A DNA stretch of 61,213 bases from an uncultured Pelagibacteraceae bacterium (GCA_902569285.1 CACFTS010000003.1:1-61213), one strand, 5' to 3'. Counted from the first letter of the stretch, positions 8,195 through 18,009 are shown. Notes: generated by a model not told the origin, from the sequence alone. Numbers and translations: made by a program.

Positions 8195-9637
8195 ATGTAC
8201 GAAAAATTTGGTCAATTTATTGATGGTAAATGGCAACAATCTTCTGACAAAGGAACTTACGAAGTAATTAATCCTGCAAATGAAGAAGTTTTAGGAAAAG
8301 TATCTAAAGCTACATCAGAAGATGTTGATAGAGCGTTAAAATCTGCACAAAAAGGATTAGAGGTTTGGAAAAAAACTCCTCCATGGCAAAGATCTTATAT
8401 CATTAGACGAATTGCAGATAAGATGAGAGAAAAACAAGATGTGCTTGCTAAATGGATGACACTTGAAGTTGGAAAACCTTTTGCTGAAGCTAAAGGAGAA
8501 ATTGGTGGAGCTGCAGATATTTTTGAATGGAATGCTGAAGAAACAAAAAGAATTTATGGTCAAACAGTTGAAAGTAGATTTGAAGATACAAGGGTACATG
8601 TTTACTATCAGCCTGTAGGAGTCGTTGCTGCATTATCTCCATGGAATTTTCCAGCAGTATTATCTGCTCGAAAAATATCAACAGCTTTAGCAGCTGGTTG
8701 CTCTGTTATTATAAAACCAGATGTCATTACTCCAGGAGTTGTTATGGAAATGGTTGATATTTGTAGAGAATGTGGCGTTCCCCCAGGTGTAGTAAATCTT
8801 TTATCAGGAGATCCACCTAGCATAGCTCAGCAATTGATTGATTCTGATATAGTAAAAAAGATTTCAATAACAGGTTCTTCAAGAGTAGGTAAATTAATTT
8901 TAAAGCAGGCTGCTGATAAAGTTCAAAGAGTAACAATGGAGCTTTCAGGTCATTCACCTTTTATCGTATTTGACGATGCGGATATAAAAAAAGCTGCTGA
9001 TATGGCAATAGCCGCTAAATTTAGAAATAATGGTCAAGTATGTATCTCACCTAATAGATTTTATATTCACGACAGCAAAAAGGACGAGTTTGTAAATTTG
9101 TTTGTAGAAAAAACAAAAAAGTTAAAGATTGGTAATGGAATGGATCCAGATACTCAATTAGGCCCACTTACAACAGAGAAAAGATTAAATGAGGTTGAAG
9201 AATTAGTTGAAAAAACAAAACAAGAGGGAGCAAAAGTTTTATTAGGAGGTAAAAGGCCAGCTGGTTTCAATAAAGGATTTTTCTATGAACCAACAATATT
9301 TGATAATGTTAAAGACGATTATACTATAATGAAACAAGAACCATTTGGACCTTTAGCACCTATGCTTTCTTTTAAATCATTTGATGAAGTAATTGAGAGA
9401 GCTAACAATCATGAACTTGGTTTATGTAGTTATGTTTGTACAAATTCTATGGAGAAAGCTTATTTAGCATCAGAACAATTAGAAACTGGAACCGTAGGAG
9501 TAAATACAGGATTTATTGCAATCGCCGAAGCACCTTTTGGAGGAATTAAACAAAGTGGATACGGAAGAGAAGGTGGATCAATGGCTATAAAAGATTATTT
9601 AAATGTGAAGTATACTCACATGGGTATTAAAGGTTAA
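8195..9637 (+). CDS. NAD(P)-dependent aldehyde dehydrogenase family protein
   Basis: A 480-residue ALDH superfamily enzyme of normal length. It shows SPWNFP, the coenzyme-binding GSSRVGK, the general base glutamate in MELSGHSPFIVF, and the catalytic cysteine in NNGQVCISPNRF. It converts an aldehyde to a carboxylate; relatives act on succinate semialdehyde, lactaldehyde, glycolaldehyde or ketoglutarate semialdehyde. Placed beside sugar-acid enzymes, it may oxidise an aldehyde made during sugar breakdown. It stands alone on the plus strand, with its stop 4 bases from the convergent dehydratase gene. Confidence 0.9.
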   Translation: MYEKFGQFIDGKWQQSSDKGTYEVINPANEEVLGKVSKATSEDVDRALKSAQKGLEVWKKTPPWQRSYIIRRIADKMREKQDVLAKWMTLEVGKPFAEAKGEIGGAADIFEWNAEETKRIYGQTVESRFEDTRVHVYYQPVGVVAALSPWNFPAVLSARKISTALAAGCSVIIKPDVITPGVVMEMVDICRECGVPPGVVNLLSGDPPSIAQQLIDSDIVKKISITGSSRVGKLILKQAADKVQRVTMELSGHSPFIVFDDADIKKAADMAIAAKFRNNGQVCISPNRFYIHDSKKDEFVNLFVEKTKKLKIGNGMDPDTQLGPLTTEKRLNEVEELVEKTKQEGAKVLLGGKRPAGFNKGFFYEPTIFDNVKDDYTIMKQEPFGPLAPMLSFKSFDEVIERANNHELGLCSYVCTNSMEKAYLASEQLETGTVGVNTGFIAIAEAPFGGIKQSGYGREGGSMAIKDYLNVKYTHMGIKG

Positions 9638-9641
9638 CTAA

Positions 9642-10817
9642 CTATTCTAAAATTTTAAAATCAGATTTATATTTTTCATTAATAGAAATCCCTAATCCAG
9701 GAGTATTATCATCTAAATTTATAAAACCATTTTTAGGTTCGGGCTCTCCTTTAAACAAATAATAAAATAATTCATTTCCTATTTCAACTTGATGAACTGG
9801 AAAAAATTCTGAAAAAGGGCAGTTGTTACTTGCCATTGTTAAATGATAGTTGTGCATTTGACCTGCATGAGGAATTACTGGAACACCATATTTTTCTGCT
9901 AAAGAATTTATTTTGTGACCAGGAGTTATTCCTCCAACACGGTTAGCGTCATATTGAATAAAACTAACTGCTTTAAGTTCTAGTAGATGTTTAAACCCTA
10001 AATAACTAAACTCGTGTTCACCTCCTGCAATTGGTATGTCTCCTAAGGCATTTAGTTCAGCATATCCTGATATATCATCAGGTATTACAGGTTCTTCAAG
10101 CCATTTTGGTTTAAATTTTATCAATTCAGGTATTATTTTTTTTGAATATTCCAAATCCCAACCCATGTAAGCTTCAAGCATAAGATCATTGTCATATCCA
10201 ACAACTTCTCTAACAGCATTTACTAACTCGACATTTTTTTTTATTCCATCTGTGCCATCTTTTGGTCCCCAACCAAAACGCATCTTAAACATTTTAAAAC
10301 CTTCATTTAAATATTTTTCGGCCTCTATCTGTAGATCTTTAATTGGCTGGCTATATAGTTTTGAGGCATATACTGGAATTTTTTCTTTAGTTCTTCCTCC
10401 TAGTAACTCAAATACTGGTTTTTTTTTTAATTTACCCATTAAGTCCCAAATCCCAAGATCAATTGCTGAAATACCAATCATTCCAATTCCTTTTCTTCCC
10501 CAGGCCATGGTACTTCTATACATTTTGTCCCATAAATAATCGTAATCAAAAGGATCTTCACCAATTATTAAATCTTTTAAATAACAATCTATTGCCTTTT
10601 TAGTTACCTCTGGTGCGAGCGCAGCATTACCTAAACCTACGGTCCCATCATCTGCTATAACTTCACAAATCATCCATTGATGAAATCTAAATGATTTCAT
10701 TTTATCTCCTGATTCTCTAAGAGCATCAGTTGGATTTGTACAAAAGTTTTGAGCTGGTGGAACTATTTCACCTGTCCATTTATAAATGGAAGTTTTGACA
10801 TCTATTATTTTACTCAT
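9642..10817 (-). CDS. Enolase-superfamily sugar-acid dehydratase (L-rhamnonate dehydratase-like)
   Basis: A 391-residue mandelate racemase/muconate lactonizing enzyme family protein. Features in order: an N-terminal capping domain, [11 protein letters not shown] (the KxR-like strand), [10 protein letters not shown] and WLEEPVIPD and GGEHEF (metal-ligand strands), and [12 protein letters not shown] containing the catalytic histidine. This layout, including GGEH and PHxxxxxxYH, is close to the rhamnonate dehydratase group. The first metal-ligand strand reads LMLEAYM, with Glu where Asp is more usual. It would dehydrate an aldonic acid to a 2-keto-3-deoxy acid. Overlaps the PdxA-like gene by 4 bases, so the two probably act in one pathway. 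Exact sugar acid unknown. Confidence 0.82.
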   Translation of the reverse strand: MSKIIDVKTSIYKWTGEIVPPAQNFCTNPTDALRESGDKMKSFRFHQWMICEVIADDGTVGLGNAALAPEVTKKAIDCYLKDLIIGEDPFDYDYLWDKMYRSTMAWGRKGIGMIGISAIDLGIWDLMGKLKKKPVFELLGGRTKEKIPVYASKLYSQPIKDLQIEAEKYLNEGFKMFKMRFGWGPKDGTDGIKKNVELVNAVREVVGYDNDLMLEAYMGWDLEYSKKIIPELIKFKPKWLEEPVIPDDISGYAELNALGDIPIAGGEHEFSYLGFKHLLELKAVSFIQYDANRVGGITPGHKINSLAEKYGVPVIPHAGQMHNYHLTMASNNCPFSEFFPVHQVEIGNELFYYLFKGEPEPKNGFINLDDNTPGLGISINEKYKSDFKILE

Positions 10818-11812
10818 AGTTTAGATTTATTTTCTGCCATCGTTAATGCAATCTTAAATGAATTCAACGTAGGTTCTAAATTTGCTTTATTTTTTCCGGC
10901 AATATCGAAAGCAGTACCATGTGCTGGTGTTGTAATAGGTAATGGTAAACCACCTTGAACGGTTACACCTCTATCAAAACCAAAAGCCTTGAGACCAGAT
11001 TGTAATGCATCATGATACATACCAACTATACAATCATGATTTTTATTTTTAAAAGCTGTAATAAAAGAAGTATCGCAAGGTAAAGGACCTTCTGCATTAA
11101 TACCTTCTTTTTTTACCTCTTCAATAGCTGGAATTATTTCATTTTTTTCTTCCTCACCGAATTCTCCATGAGGATTTAAGGCTTGAACTGCAACGCGTGG
11201 ATTTTTAATTCCATTAAGTTTCATTGCTTCGTTTATTAGTTTTATTGGTTTAATAATATTTTCTTTTTTAATATGATTAGGAACCTCACTAATAGGAATA
11301 TGAGATGTAACTCTAGCAGTCCAGAAATTGTCTACAACATTAAATTCACAGAAAAAATTTTTTACATCTAATTTTTCAGCCATTAAATGAAGTTCATCTG
11401 AGTGCGTATTGCCACCCATTTTCATACTTGTTTTATTGAAAGGACCAAAGTTAATAGCATCTATTTGATTTTGTTTTGCAAGATCTAAAGCGAGATTAAG
11501 AGACTCTAAAACACTTTTTCCAGATTCTTTAGAACACTCTGCTAAGTTGTAATTGTGATTTTTACCTTTTGAAATATCTAAAAAAAACTTATCTTCTTCT
11601 TCAAAATTAATCTGTTCAAATTTTTCAACAAATTTTAAATTTTGTGATTTTCCTGAGATCTTATTTCCTTGTTCTAAAATTTTTTTTTCACCAATTATAA
11701 CTATATTTGCTTTATTGGTAATTTCTTCACATAATAACTTTGAGACCAATTCGGGTCCAATACCTGATGGATCACCTAATAATACAGCAATTTTAATTTT
11801 ATTTTTACTCAT
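10814..11812 (-). CDS. PdxA family 4-phospho-hydroxyacid dehydrogenase (PdxA or PdxA2-like)
   Basis: A 332-residue PdxA-family NAD-dependent dehydrogenase with [14 protein letters not shown] at the N-terminus, [12 protein letters not shown] and [15 protein letters not shown], which contain the metal-binding histidines, and [15 protein letters not shown] at the end. Classical PdxA oxidises 4-phosphohydroxy-L-threonine in vitamin B6 synthesis; PdxA2 paralogues oxidise 4-phospho-threonate or erythronate in acid-sugar catabolism. The 4-base overlap with a sugar-acid dehydratase and the neighbouring organic-acid transporter favour a catabolic role, but no kinase for a four-carbon acid (DUF1537) is seen here, and it could be the genome's only pdxA. 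Confidence 0.85.
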   Translation of the reverse strand: MSKNKIKIAVLLGDPSGIGPELVSKLLCEEITNKANIVIIGEKKILEQGNKISGKSQNLKFVEKFEQINFEEEDKFFLDISKGKNHNYNLAECSKESGKSVLESLNLALDLAKQNQIDAINFGPFNKTSMKMGGNTHSDELHLMAEKLDVKNFFCEFNVVDNFWTARVTSHIPISEVPNHIKKENIIKPIKLINEAMKLNGIKNPRVAVQALNPHGEFGEEEKNEIIPAIEEVKKEGINAEGPLPCDTSFITAFKNKNHDCIVGMYHDALQSGLKAFGFDRGVTVQGGLPLPITTPAHGTAFDIAGKNKANLEPTLNSFKIALTMAENKSKL

Positions 11813-11880
11813 TTTGTTCTTAAACTTTGTAACAGATTATGCTTAAATAATTAATTATAAATTAACCAAAGAGGAAAATA

Positions 11881-12852
11881 ATGAAAAAAAGTTTTAAACT
11901 TTTATTAGCCGCTGTATTTTTAGTGACTGAATTTTTTGTTATAGCAATACCTTTAATGACTGTATCTGCAAGAGCAGATGGTGCTATACAAGCAATTACT
12001 CACGCTGGATTTGGTGGTGGTACTGACGTTACAACTAGAATGATGCTTTTAAGAGCTAGAAGAGTTCTTAAACAAGACATGCAATTAGTTAACAAAAAAG
12101 GCGGTGGTGGAGCTGTATCTATGGATTATATGATGAGCTTACCTGCAGATGGTCAACATACTTTAACATGGACTACAGGACACGCTGTTTCTATGGCTTT
12201 AGGTAAAACTAAAGTTAAAATAAGTGACATGCAACCACTTGCAAGAGGAACTGATGATCCTCAATTGTTTGTAGTAAACTGTAAAGCAGACATCAAAGAT
12301 GCTAAAAAATTTATTAGCACTCAAAAATCAAAATCACTAAAATATGGAACAACCCATGTTGGTGGAATTGACGATGTTAGTGCAATTGCTTTCACAAAAA
12401 AAGGTGGATTAAAAGATCCAACTATTGTTGCATATAAAGGTGTAGCACCAATTAAAACAAACTTAATCAAAGGAGATATTGATGTGGGTGTTTTAAACTT
12501 AGGTGAAGCATTAACAGAAATTAATGATGGAACTTTATGTGTATCTATTGTTTTAGCAAATAATAGAATGGCTAAAATTAAAGACTCTCCAACAGCTAAA
12601 GAATTAGGGATACCTGTTTCTTTGTCTACTGTTAGAGGTTTTGTAACTAAAAAAGGAGCTCCAGCTGCAAGAGTTAAAGAGTTAGAGGCTGGAATGATGA
12701 AAGCAATGAGTCACAACTATTACAAAAATTTCTTAACAGAAATTGGTCTTGATGAGACTAGTGTAGTTGGTGCTGATGAATGGGGTAAGCAAATGGAAGA
12801 AATGCTTACTGAAATGACTGCACAGCTTAAAGCTTTAGGTTACATTAAGTAA
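11881..12852 (+). CDS. Tripartite tricarboxylate transporter substrate-binding protein (TctC/Bug family)
   Basis: A 323-residue periplasmic binding protein with an N-terminal signal sequence (hydrophobic LLLAAVFLVTEFFVIAIPL, predicted cleavage near SARAD). GFGGGTDVTTR near residue 45 and VAPIKTNLIKGDIDVGV are Bug-family ligand-loop features. Bug proteins bind carboxylates or sugar acids and feed the TctAB permease encoded next. The upstream region has SD AGAGG, and the divergent pdxA-like operon shares the 68-base spacer. It is followed by an intrinsic terminator, which suggests the binding protein is made in excess over the permease. Confidence 0.9.
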   Translation: MKKSFKLLLAAVFLVTEFFVIAIPLMTVSARADGAIQAITHAGFGGGTDVTTRMMLLRARRVLKQDMQLVNKKGGGGAVSMDYMMSLPADGQHTLTWTTGHAVSMALGKTKVKISDMQPLARGTDDPQLFVVNCKADIKDAKKFISTQKSKSLKYGTTHVGGIDDVSAIAFTKKGGLKDPTIVAYKGVAPIKTNLIKGDIDVGVLNLGEALTEINDGTLCVSIVLANNRMAKIKDSPTAKELGIPVSLSTVRGFVTKKGAPAARVKELEAGMMKAMSHNYYKNFLTEIGLDETSVVGADEWGKQMEEMLTEMTAQLKALGYIK

Positions 12853-12878
12853 TTATAAAAAATAAGTACATTTAATTT

Positions 12879-13388
12879 ATGAATAATGTACAAAAACAAA
12901 AAAGGGCAAACAAAAGTTTGCCCTTTTTTTTTAAAGATGAATTTAAAGTTTCGTTTATAATTATATTTGTTTCAACTATCTTATTAATTAGTACTTTTAC
13001 ATTTGATATTGTTCCACCAATTTTAAATAGAGGTATACAGCCAGCTACTTTTCCAAAAGCATTACTAGTTATAATAATTAGTTTAACTTTGGTTGTTTTT
13101 TATTTATCTATAAAAAAACCTTGGAAAATTGAGAAAAAATTACCAAGAACTTTTTTTTTAACATTGTTAAATTTTATATTATTTGTAATTGTATCAAAAA
13201 CATTAGATTTTTTTTTGGCAATAGCTTTATTGTCAGTTCTCGTCTCGTATTTCTGGGGTGAAAGAAGAATATTATATTTAATATTAGTAAGTATAATTTT
13301 TCCTATAATTGTATTTATTTTTTTTGAGACAATTTTAGGATTAAGATTTCCTCCAGGTATAATTACCAATATTTACTATCAAGTATAA
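12879..13388 (+). CDS. Tripartite tricarboxylate transporter small membrane subunit (TctB)
   Basis: A 169-residue TctB protein with four predicted membrane helices, starting FKVSFIIIFVSTILLI and including the PPILNRGIQPATFPKAL loop characteristic of the family. It acts with TctA. The ATG at 12879 is the only plausible start in frame, and codons 8-18 fall within a perfect terminator hairpin (12898-12932), so tctB expression depends on transcripts that read through. No internal start downstream of the hairpin is evident. Confidence 0.85.
   Translation: MNNVQKQKRANKSLPFFFKDEFKVSFIIIFVSTILLISTFTFDIVPPILNRGIQPATFPKALLVIIISLTLVVFYLSIKKPWKIEKKLPRTFFLTLLNFILFVIVSKTLDFFLAIALLSVLVSYFWGERRILYLILVSIIFPIIVFIFFETILGLRFPPGIITNIYYQV
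12898..12932 (+). terminator. Intrinsic terminator for tctC, embedded in the tctB coding sequence
   Basis: The arms AAAAGGGCAAAC and GTTTGCCCTTTT flank an AAAA loop and are followed by more T residues (nine T in all). It lies 46 bases after the tctC stop, inside the first codons of tctB. Its form is that of a strong Rho-independent terminator. A likely effect is a high SBP to permease ratio. Confidence 0.85.
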
Positions 13389-13389
13389 A

Positions 13390-14859
13390 ATGGAAAACCT
13401 TTCTTTAATGTTTGCACCTTTAGTGAGCTCGAAATTAATGATTGTTTTAGTTTTTGGTACACTATTTGGTTTGATACTAGGAGTATTACCTGGTCTTGGT
13501 CCAACAACTGGTGGTGCTTTAATTTTACCTTTCACAATGACATTAGATCCATTATCAGCAATTGTTTTATTGACAGCAATTTATTGTGCAGGAACTTATG
13601 GTGGAGCAATAACTGCAATCTTAATTAATACACCAGGAACGCCAGCAGCTGCAGCAACCTGTCTAGATGGTTATCCACTTGCACAAAAAGGAGAAGCTGG
13701 CAGAGCTTTAGGAATGGCCACAGTTTCAAGCACTATAGGTGGTATTTTTAGCGTGATTGTTTTAGTTTTTTTTGCTCCACTACTTGCACAGTTGGCTTAT
13801 GAATTTGGCCAACCAGAATACTTTGCTTTAGCAATTTTTGGTTTAACTATGCTTGCATCTATTGGCGAAGGAAGTCCTATAAAAAATTTAATAGCTGGAG
13901 CTTTTGGAATTTTGATATCTACTATTGGCAAAGATTTTATGACATCAATAGATAGATTCACTTATGGCATTAATGAACTGTCAGTGGGAATAGGGTTTAT
14001 CCCAGTTGTTGTAGGATTATTTGCAATAAGTGAAATGTTAACACAGTCAACTTTACTAGATCAAATTTTTAAGAGAGTAGCTTTAAAAGCTGTAAAACTT
14101 CCATCACTGTTAGATTATAAAAAAACCTGGAAAACTATTTTAAGATCTTCAGGTATAGGATCTTTTATTGGAGTATTGCCAGCAGAAGGCGGAACTGTTG
14201 CATCTCTGATTGGTTATTCAGAGGCAAAAAGATGGTCCAAAAATCCTAAAGAATTTGGAAAAGGTTCCGTAGAAGGAATTGCAGGAGCTGAAGCAGCAAA
14301 TAATGCAGCTACAGGAGGGGCTATGGTTCCAACATTAGCTCTTGGAATACCAGGTAGTGCTACAACAGCAGTTATTTTAACTGGCTTAATTATACATGGG
14401 GTTAGACCAGGACCCGATCTATTTAGGGAACAACCTGAATTTTTATACGGTATTTTTGGTTCAATGTTGATTGCTAATATTCTATTTTTTGTATTTGGTT
14501 TTTTTGGTGCAAAGATATTTGCTAGAATTACTTTAGTTCCTAATAAATTACTCTGGCCGATGATTTTTACTGTTTCAGTTTGTGGAATATATTCACTTAA
14601 TCAATCAATGTTAGACGTTTGGATAATGTTATTATTTGGAGTCATAGGTTTTTTTATGAGACGATATGGTTTTTCTGTTGTACCTGTGATTATAGGTTTA
14701 ATTTTAGGAGAATTGGTAGAGGGAACTTTAAGACAATCTTTAGTAATTTTTGAGGGAAATTGGTTACAATTTTTAACTAGACCAATTGTAGTTATGTTTT
14801 TTGTTTTATCTTTAATTGCTTTAATTTTTCCATTAATAAGAAAGAAAAAAACAAGATGA
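13390..14859 (+). CDS. Tripartite tricarboxylate transporter large permease (TctA)
   Basis: A 489-residue polytopic permease with the signature segments GLILGVLPGLGPTTGGALIL and GTYGGAITAILINTPGTPAAA, plus the second, internally related motif IGVLPAEGGTVASLIGYSEAK and GIPGSATTAVILTGL. These duplicated TctA motifs form the substrate site. It follows tctB after one base and overlaps the SDR gene by 4 bases, which ties transport to oxidation of the imported compound. The substrate is likely a carboxylate or sugar acid. Confidence 0.93.
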   Translation: MENLSLMFAPLVSSKLMIVLVFGTLFGLILGVLPGLGPTTGGALILPFTMTLDPLSAIVLLTAIYCAGTYGGAITAILINTPGTPAAAATCLDGYPLAQKGEAGRALGMATVSSTIGGIFSVIVLVFFAPLLAQLAYEFGQPEYFALAIFGLTMLASIGEGSPIKNLIAGAFGILISTIGKDFMTSIDRFTYGINELSVGIGFIPVVVGLFAISEMLTQSTLLDQIFKRVALKAVKLPSLLDYKKTWKTILRSSGIGSFIGVLPAEGGTVASLIGYSEAKRWSKNPKEFGKGSVEGIAGAEAANNAATGGAMVPTLALGIPGSATTAVILTGLIIHGVRPGPDLFREQPEFLYGIFGSMLIANILFFVFGFFGAKIFARITLVPNKLLWPMIFTVSVCGIYSLNQSMLDVWIMLLFGVIGFFMRRYGFSVVPVIIGLILGELVEGTLRQSLVIFEGNWLQFLTRPIVVMFFVLSLIALIFPLIRKKKTR

Positions 14860-15605
14860 TAAATTTTGATTTAACAAATAGAGTTGCTATTGTGACTGGT
14901 GGAGCACAAGGATTTGGATTAGCAATAACTGAGAGATTTATTAAGTCTGGTGCAAAAGTTGTAATATGGGATATTGATGAAAATGAAGCAAAAAAAGCTA
15001 AAGAAAAAATTTCATCAAATAATTTAAGCTATCAGATTGTTGATGTAAGTAATTATAAAATTATTAATAAAAATCTTTTAGAAACAGAAAAAAAAAATGG
15101 AAAAATAGATATCTTTATCAATAATGCTGGAATGGCAGGTATGAATAAAGCAGTTTCAAAATATCCAATTGAAGAATGGAATAAAGTAATAAATTTAAAT
15201 CTAAATTCAGTTTTTTATTGTTGTAAAGCAATTGTTCCACACATGATTAAGAATAACTATGGAAGAATAGTAAATATAGCATCAATAGCCGGTAAAGAAG
15301 GAAACCCGAATGCAAGCGCATATAGTACTTCTAAAGCTGGAGTTATTGGTTTGACAAAGTCTTTAGGCAAAGAACTCGCGGATAAAAATATTGCCGTTAA
15401 TTGTGTGACACCAGCGGCTGCAAAAACAAGAATTTTTGATCAAATGACTGAGGAACATATAAATTATATGTTATCTAAAATTCCAAGAAATAGATTTGCT
15501 AAAGTTAATGAATTAGCATCTCTAGTAACTTGGTTATCTAGCGAAGAAAATTCTTTTTCAACTGCGGCTGTATTTGATTTAAGTGGAGGAAGGGCAACCT
15601 ATTAA
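14856..15605 (+). CDS. SDR family NAD(P)-dependent oxidoreductase
   Basis: A 249-residue classical short-chain dehydrogenase. It has VAIVTGGAQGFGLA (cofactor loop), the NNAGMAGM segment, catalytic Ser in NIASIAGKEG and YxxxK in ASAYSTSKAGV. The catalytic set is complete. It is translationally coupled to tctA by a 4-base overlap, and the ROK gene starts 2 bases after it, so it likely acts on the imported substrate or its product. Substrate undetermined. Confidence 0.9.
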   Translation: MINFDLTNRVAIVTGGAQGFGLAITERFIKSGAKVVIWDIDENEAKKAKEKISSNNLSYQIVDVSNYKIINKNLLETEKKNGKIDIFINNAGMAGMNKAVSKYPIEEWNKVINLNLNSVFYCCKAIVPHMIKNNYGRIVNIASIAGKEGNPNASAYSTSKAGVIGLTKSLGKELADKNIAVNCVTPAAAKTRIFDQMTEEHINYMLSKIPRNRFAKVNELASLVTWLSSEENSFSTAAVFDLSGGRATY

Positions 15606-15607
15606 TT

Positions 15608-16510
15608 ATGCAAATTGGATTTGATGTTGGTGCAACAAAAATAGAAAGTGTTGTATTAAAAGATAATGGCGAAGAAACAAATAGAATCAGAATAGCTAGT
15701 CCAAAAGATTATAATTTAATAATTCAATCAATAAAAGAAATAGTTTTTAATTTAGAAAAAGAATTTAATAAAACTTTACCAGTAGGTGTATGTCATCCTG
15801 GTGTTCATTCTCCTCAAACAGGATTAGTAAAAAATGCACCCAATTGCATTTGGATAGAAAAAAAACCTTTTCAAAATGATTTAAGAAATGCATTAAGCAG
15901 AGAGGTTTTTTGTGAAAATGATGCAAATTGCTTTGCATTATCTGAAGCAATTGATGGAGCAGGCAAACATTATAAAATTGTTTATGGAATTATATTGGGA
16001 TCTGGAGCAGGAGGAGGATTAGTTATAGATAAAAAAATTGTTTCTGGTCTTAATGGAGTAGCAGGCGAATGGGGCCATAATCAGTTACCATATTTGGCAG
16101 CTAAAAAAGAAGAACTTAACACAACAAATTTAAGAGAATCAGAAATTGAAAGTTTTATTTCTGGATTAGGTATAGCTAAAAAATATAATAAAAAATATGG
16201 AAAAAATTTAAAAACAAATGAAATATTTAAATTGTATAGAAGCCATGATTTAGACGCTGAAAATATCATAGATAATTTTAAAGTTAATCTTGCAATGTCA
16301 TTATCAACTATAATCAATATACTTGATCCTGATGCTTTCGTATTTGGCGGAGGAGTTACAAATGAAATTGATTTTTTTGATGAAATAGAAAATTTAGTTA
16401 AAAAATATGTTATTGGAAAAGAGTATGAGGGTGTATTTTTAAAACCAAAGTATGGAGATGCTAGCGGAGTTAGAGGAGCAGCAAGATTAGGTAGAAAAGT
16501 AAGTTATTAG
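15608..16510 (+). CDS. ROK family sugar kinase
   Basis: A 300-residue ROK-family protein with no N-terminal DNA-binding domain, hence a kinase rather than a repressor. It has the phosphate-binding GFDVGATKIESV, VCHPGVHS, END at the catalytic Asp region (CENDANCFAL), GSGAGGGLV, and GEWGHNQLP (ExGH). The usual zinc-binding CxCGxxGCxE that follows ExGH is absent and is replaced by a Lys/Glu-rich stretch leading to ESFISGLG, so the structural zinc site appears to be lost. It follows the SDR by 2 bases; likely phosphorylates a hexose or related sugar. Confidence 0.85.
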   Translation: MQIGFDVGATKIESVVLKDNGEETNRIRIASPKDYNLIIQSIKEIVFNLEKEFNKTLPVGVCHPGVHSPQTGLVKNAPNCIWIEKKPFQNDLRNALSREVFCENDANCFALSEAIDGAGKHYKIVYGIILGSGAGGGLVIDKKIVSGLNGVAGEWGHNQLPYLAAKKEELNTTNLRESEIESFISGLGIAKKYNKKYGKNLKTNEIFKLYRSHDLDAENIIDNFKVNLAMSLSTIINILDPDAFVFGGGVTNEIDFFDEIENLVKKYVIGKEYEGVFLKPKYGDASGVRGAARLGRKVSY

Positions 16511-16691
16511 ACAGATCATATACCAAAAAGTGAATTTGAAAAATTTTGTTTAAGATATTTCCTATATAAAGCGTTATTTAATTCATCAAAAAAAAAATCA
16601 ATTATAGGTTGAATAGATTTTTTTTATTTTCTTTATTTGTTCATAATTTCTATACTCATTTTAAATAACTAAAACTAATAGGGGAAATATA

Positions 16692-17948
16692 ATGAGAAAA
16701 TTGTTAATTGCTTTAGTTGCATTTGCATTTACTTCTAGTGCATCCTTTGCAGGACCAAAGATTGAGGTTTTGCACTGGTGGACTTCAGGTGGTGAAGCTG
16801 CTGCACTTAAAGTTTTAAAAGATGATTTTGCTGCAAATGGCGGAGAATGGATGGACATGCCTGTAACGGGAGGCGGTGGTGACGCTGCTAATGTTGCATT
16901 AAAAGCAAGAATAGTTGCTGGTGATCCTCCTTCTGCATCACAAATCAAAGGTCCTACAATTCAAGAATACGATCAAGAAGGAGTAGTAGCGCCTTATAAT
17001 ATTGACGCAATTGCTAAATCAGAAGGTTGGGATAAATTATTAGATCCAATGATAGCTGCTGTACATAAATGTCAAAATAACAGCGGTCCTTACTGTGCTG
17101 CTCCAGTAAATATTCATAGAATAGACTGGTTGTGGGCAAACAAATCAGTATTTGATGCCAATGGTATTTCTGTACCAAAAACTTGGGATGAGTTAAATGC
17201 TGCAGCTGACAAACTAAAAGCAGCAGGAATAATTCCTTTTGCTCACGGAGGTCAAGCTTGGCAAGATGCTACAGTATTTGAAGCGGTAGCTTTAGGCGTA
17301 GGTGGAAACAATTATTACAAAAACTGTTATGTAAAATTGGATGAAAATTGTTTAAGAAGCTCCACTACTGTTAAAGTTTTTGATCAAATGAGAAAACTAC
17401 AAAGTTATACTGATGAAGGTAGTCCAGGTAGAGACTGGAACGTTGCAACTGGTATGGTTATAGAAGGTAAAGCTGGTTTCCAAATTATGGGAGACTGGGC
17501 TAAAGGAGAATTTACAGCTGCTGGTAAAAAACCAGGTGTAGATTATTACTGTGCTGCAACTCCATCAAATAATGGATACTTGTACAATGTCGATAGTTTT
17601 ATTTTTTATAAAACTAGCGATCCTGATAAACAAGCAGGTCAAAAACTATTGGCTAAGCTTATGATGGGTAAAAACTTTCAAAAAGTTTTTAACTTATATA
17701 AAGGTTCAATACCTGCACGTTTAGACGTACCAATGGATGAGTTTGATTCTTGTGCAAAAACATCTAATGCTGATATTAAAACTGCTGGTGCAAAAGGTGG
17801 ATTAGTTCCAAGTTTTGCTCACGGTATGGCTCAAGGCAACACAATGAAAGCTGCTCTTCAAGACGTTATTACAGAGCACTTTAATTCTAGCATGTCTTCA
17901 AAAGACGCTGCTAATGCTTTAGCTGACTCAGTGTTATCTAATATGTAA
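16692..17948 (+). CDS. Carbohydrate ABC transporter substrate-binding protein
   Basis: A 418-residue family 1 extracellular solute-binding protein. A signal peptide is clear (MRKLLIALVAFAFTSSASFA then GPKIEVLHWW). The mature start with VLHWWTSGGEAAAL is the common pattern of glucose and other sugar binders of the UgpB/MalE group. SD AGGGGAAA precedes the start. It is first of a sugar-uptake operon and is followed by a terminator before the permeases. Two permeases and an UgpC-like ATPase come next, and the downstream enzymes suggest an aldose or deoxy-sugar ligand. Confidence 0.92.
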   Translation: MRKLLIALVAFAFTSSASFAGPKIEVLHWWTSGGEAAALKVLKDDFAANGGEWMDMPVTGGGGDAANVALKARIVAGDPPSASQIKGPTIQEYDQEGVVAPYNIDAIAKSEGWDKLLDPMIAAVHKCQNNSGPYCAAPVNIHRIDWLWANKSVFDANGISVPKTWDELNAAADKLKAAGIIPFAHGGQAWQDATVFEAVALGVGGNNYYKNCYVKLDENCLRSSTTVKVFDQMRKLQSYTDEGSPGRDWNVATGMVIEGKAGFQIMGDWAKGEFTAAGKKPGVDYYCAATPSNNGYLYNVDSFIFYKTSDPDKQAGQKLLAKLMMGKNFQKVFNLYKGSIPARLDVPMDEFDSCAKTSNADIKTAGAKGGLVPSFAHGMAQGNTMKAALQDVITEHFNSSMSSKDAANALADSVLSNM

Positions 17949-17960
17949 GCAAAAAAATAT

Positions 17961-17995
17961 AAAAGGCCACTTTATAATAAGTGGCCTTTTTTTTT
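17961..17995 (+). terminator. Intrinsic terminator between sugar SBP and permease genes
   Basis: Perfect 10-bp stem AAAAGGCCAC / GTGGCCTTTT with a 10-base loop, then a run of T. It lies 12 bases after the SBP stop and ends 15 bases before the permease start. Partial readthrough would give more binding protein than permease, parallel to the tctC case. Confidence 0.87.
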
Positions 17996-18009
17996 ATAAA
18001 ATTCAAAAA

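Noticed and set aside
10189-10958. Plus-strand ORFs opposite the dehydratase and PdxA-like genes
   Set aside because: They are antisense shadows of confident genes without any recognisable domain.
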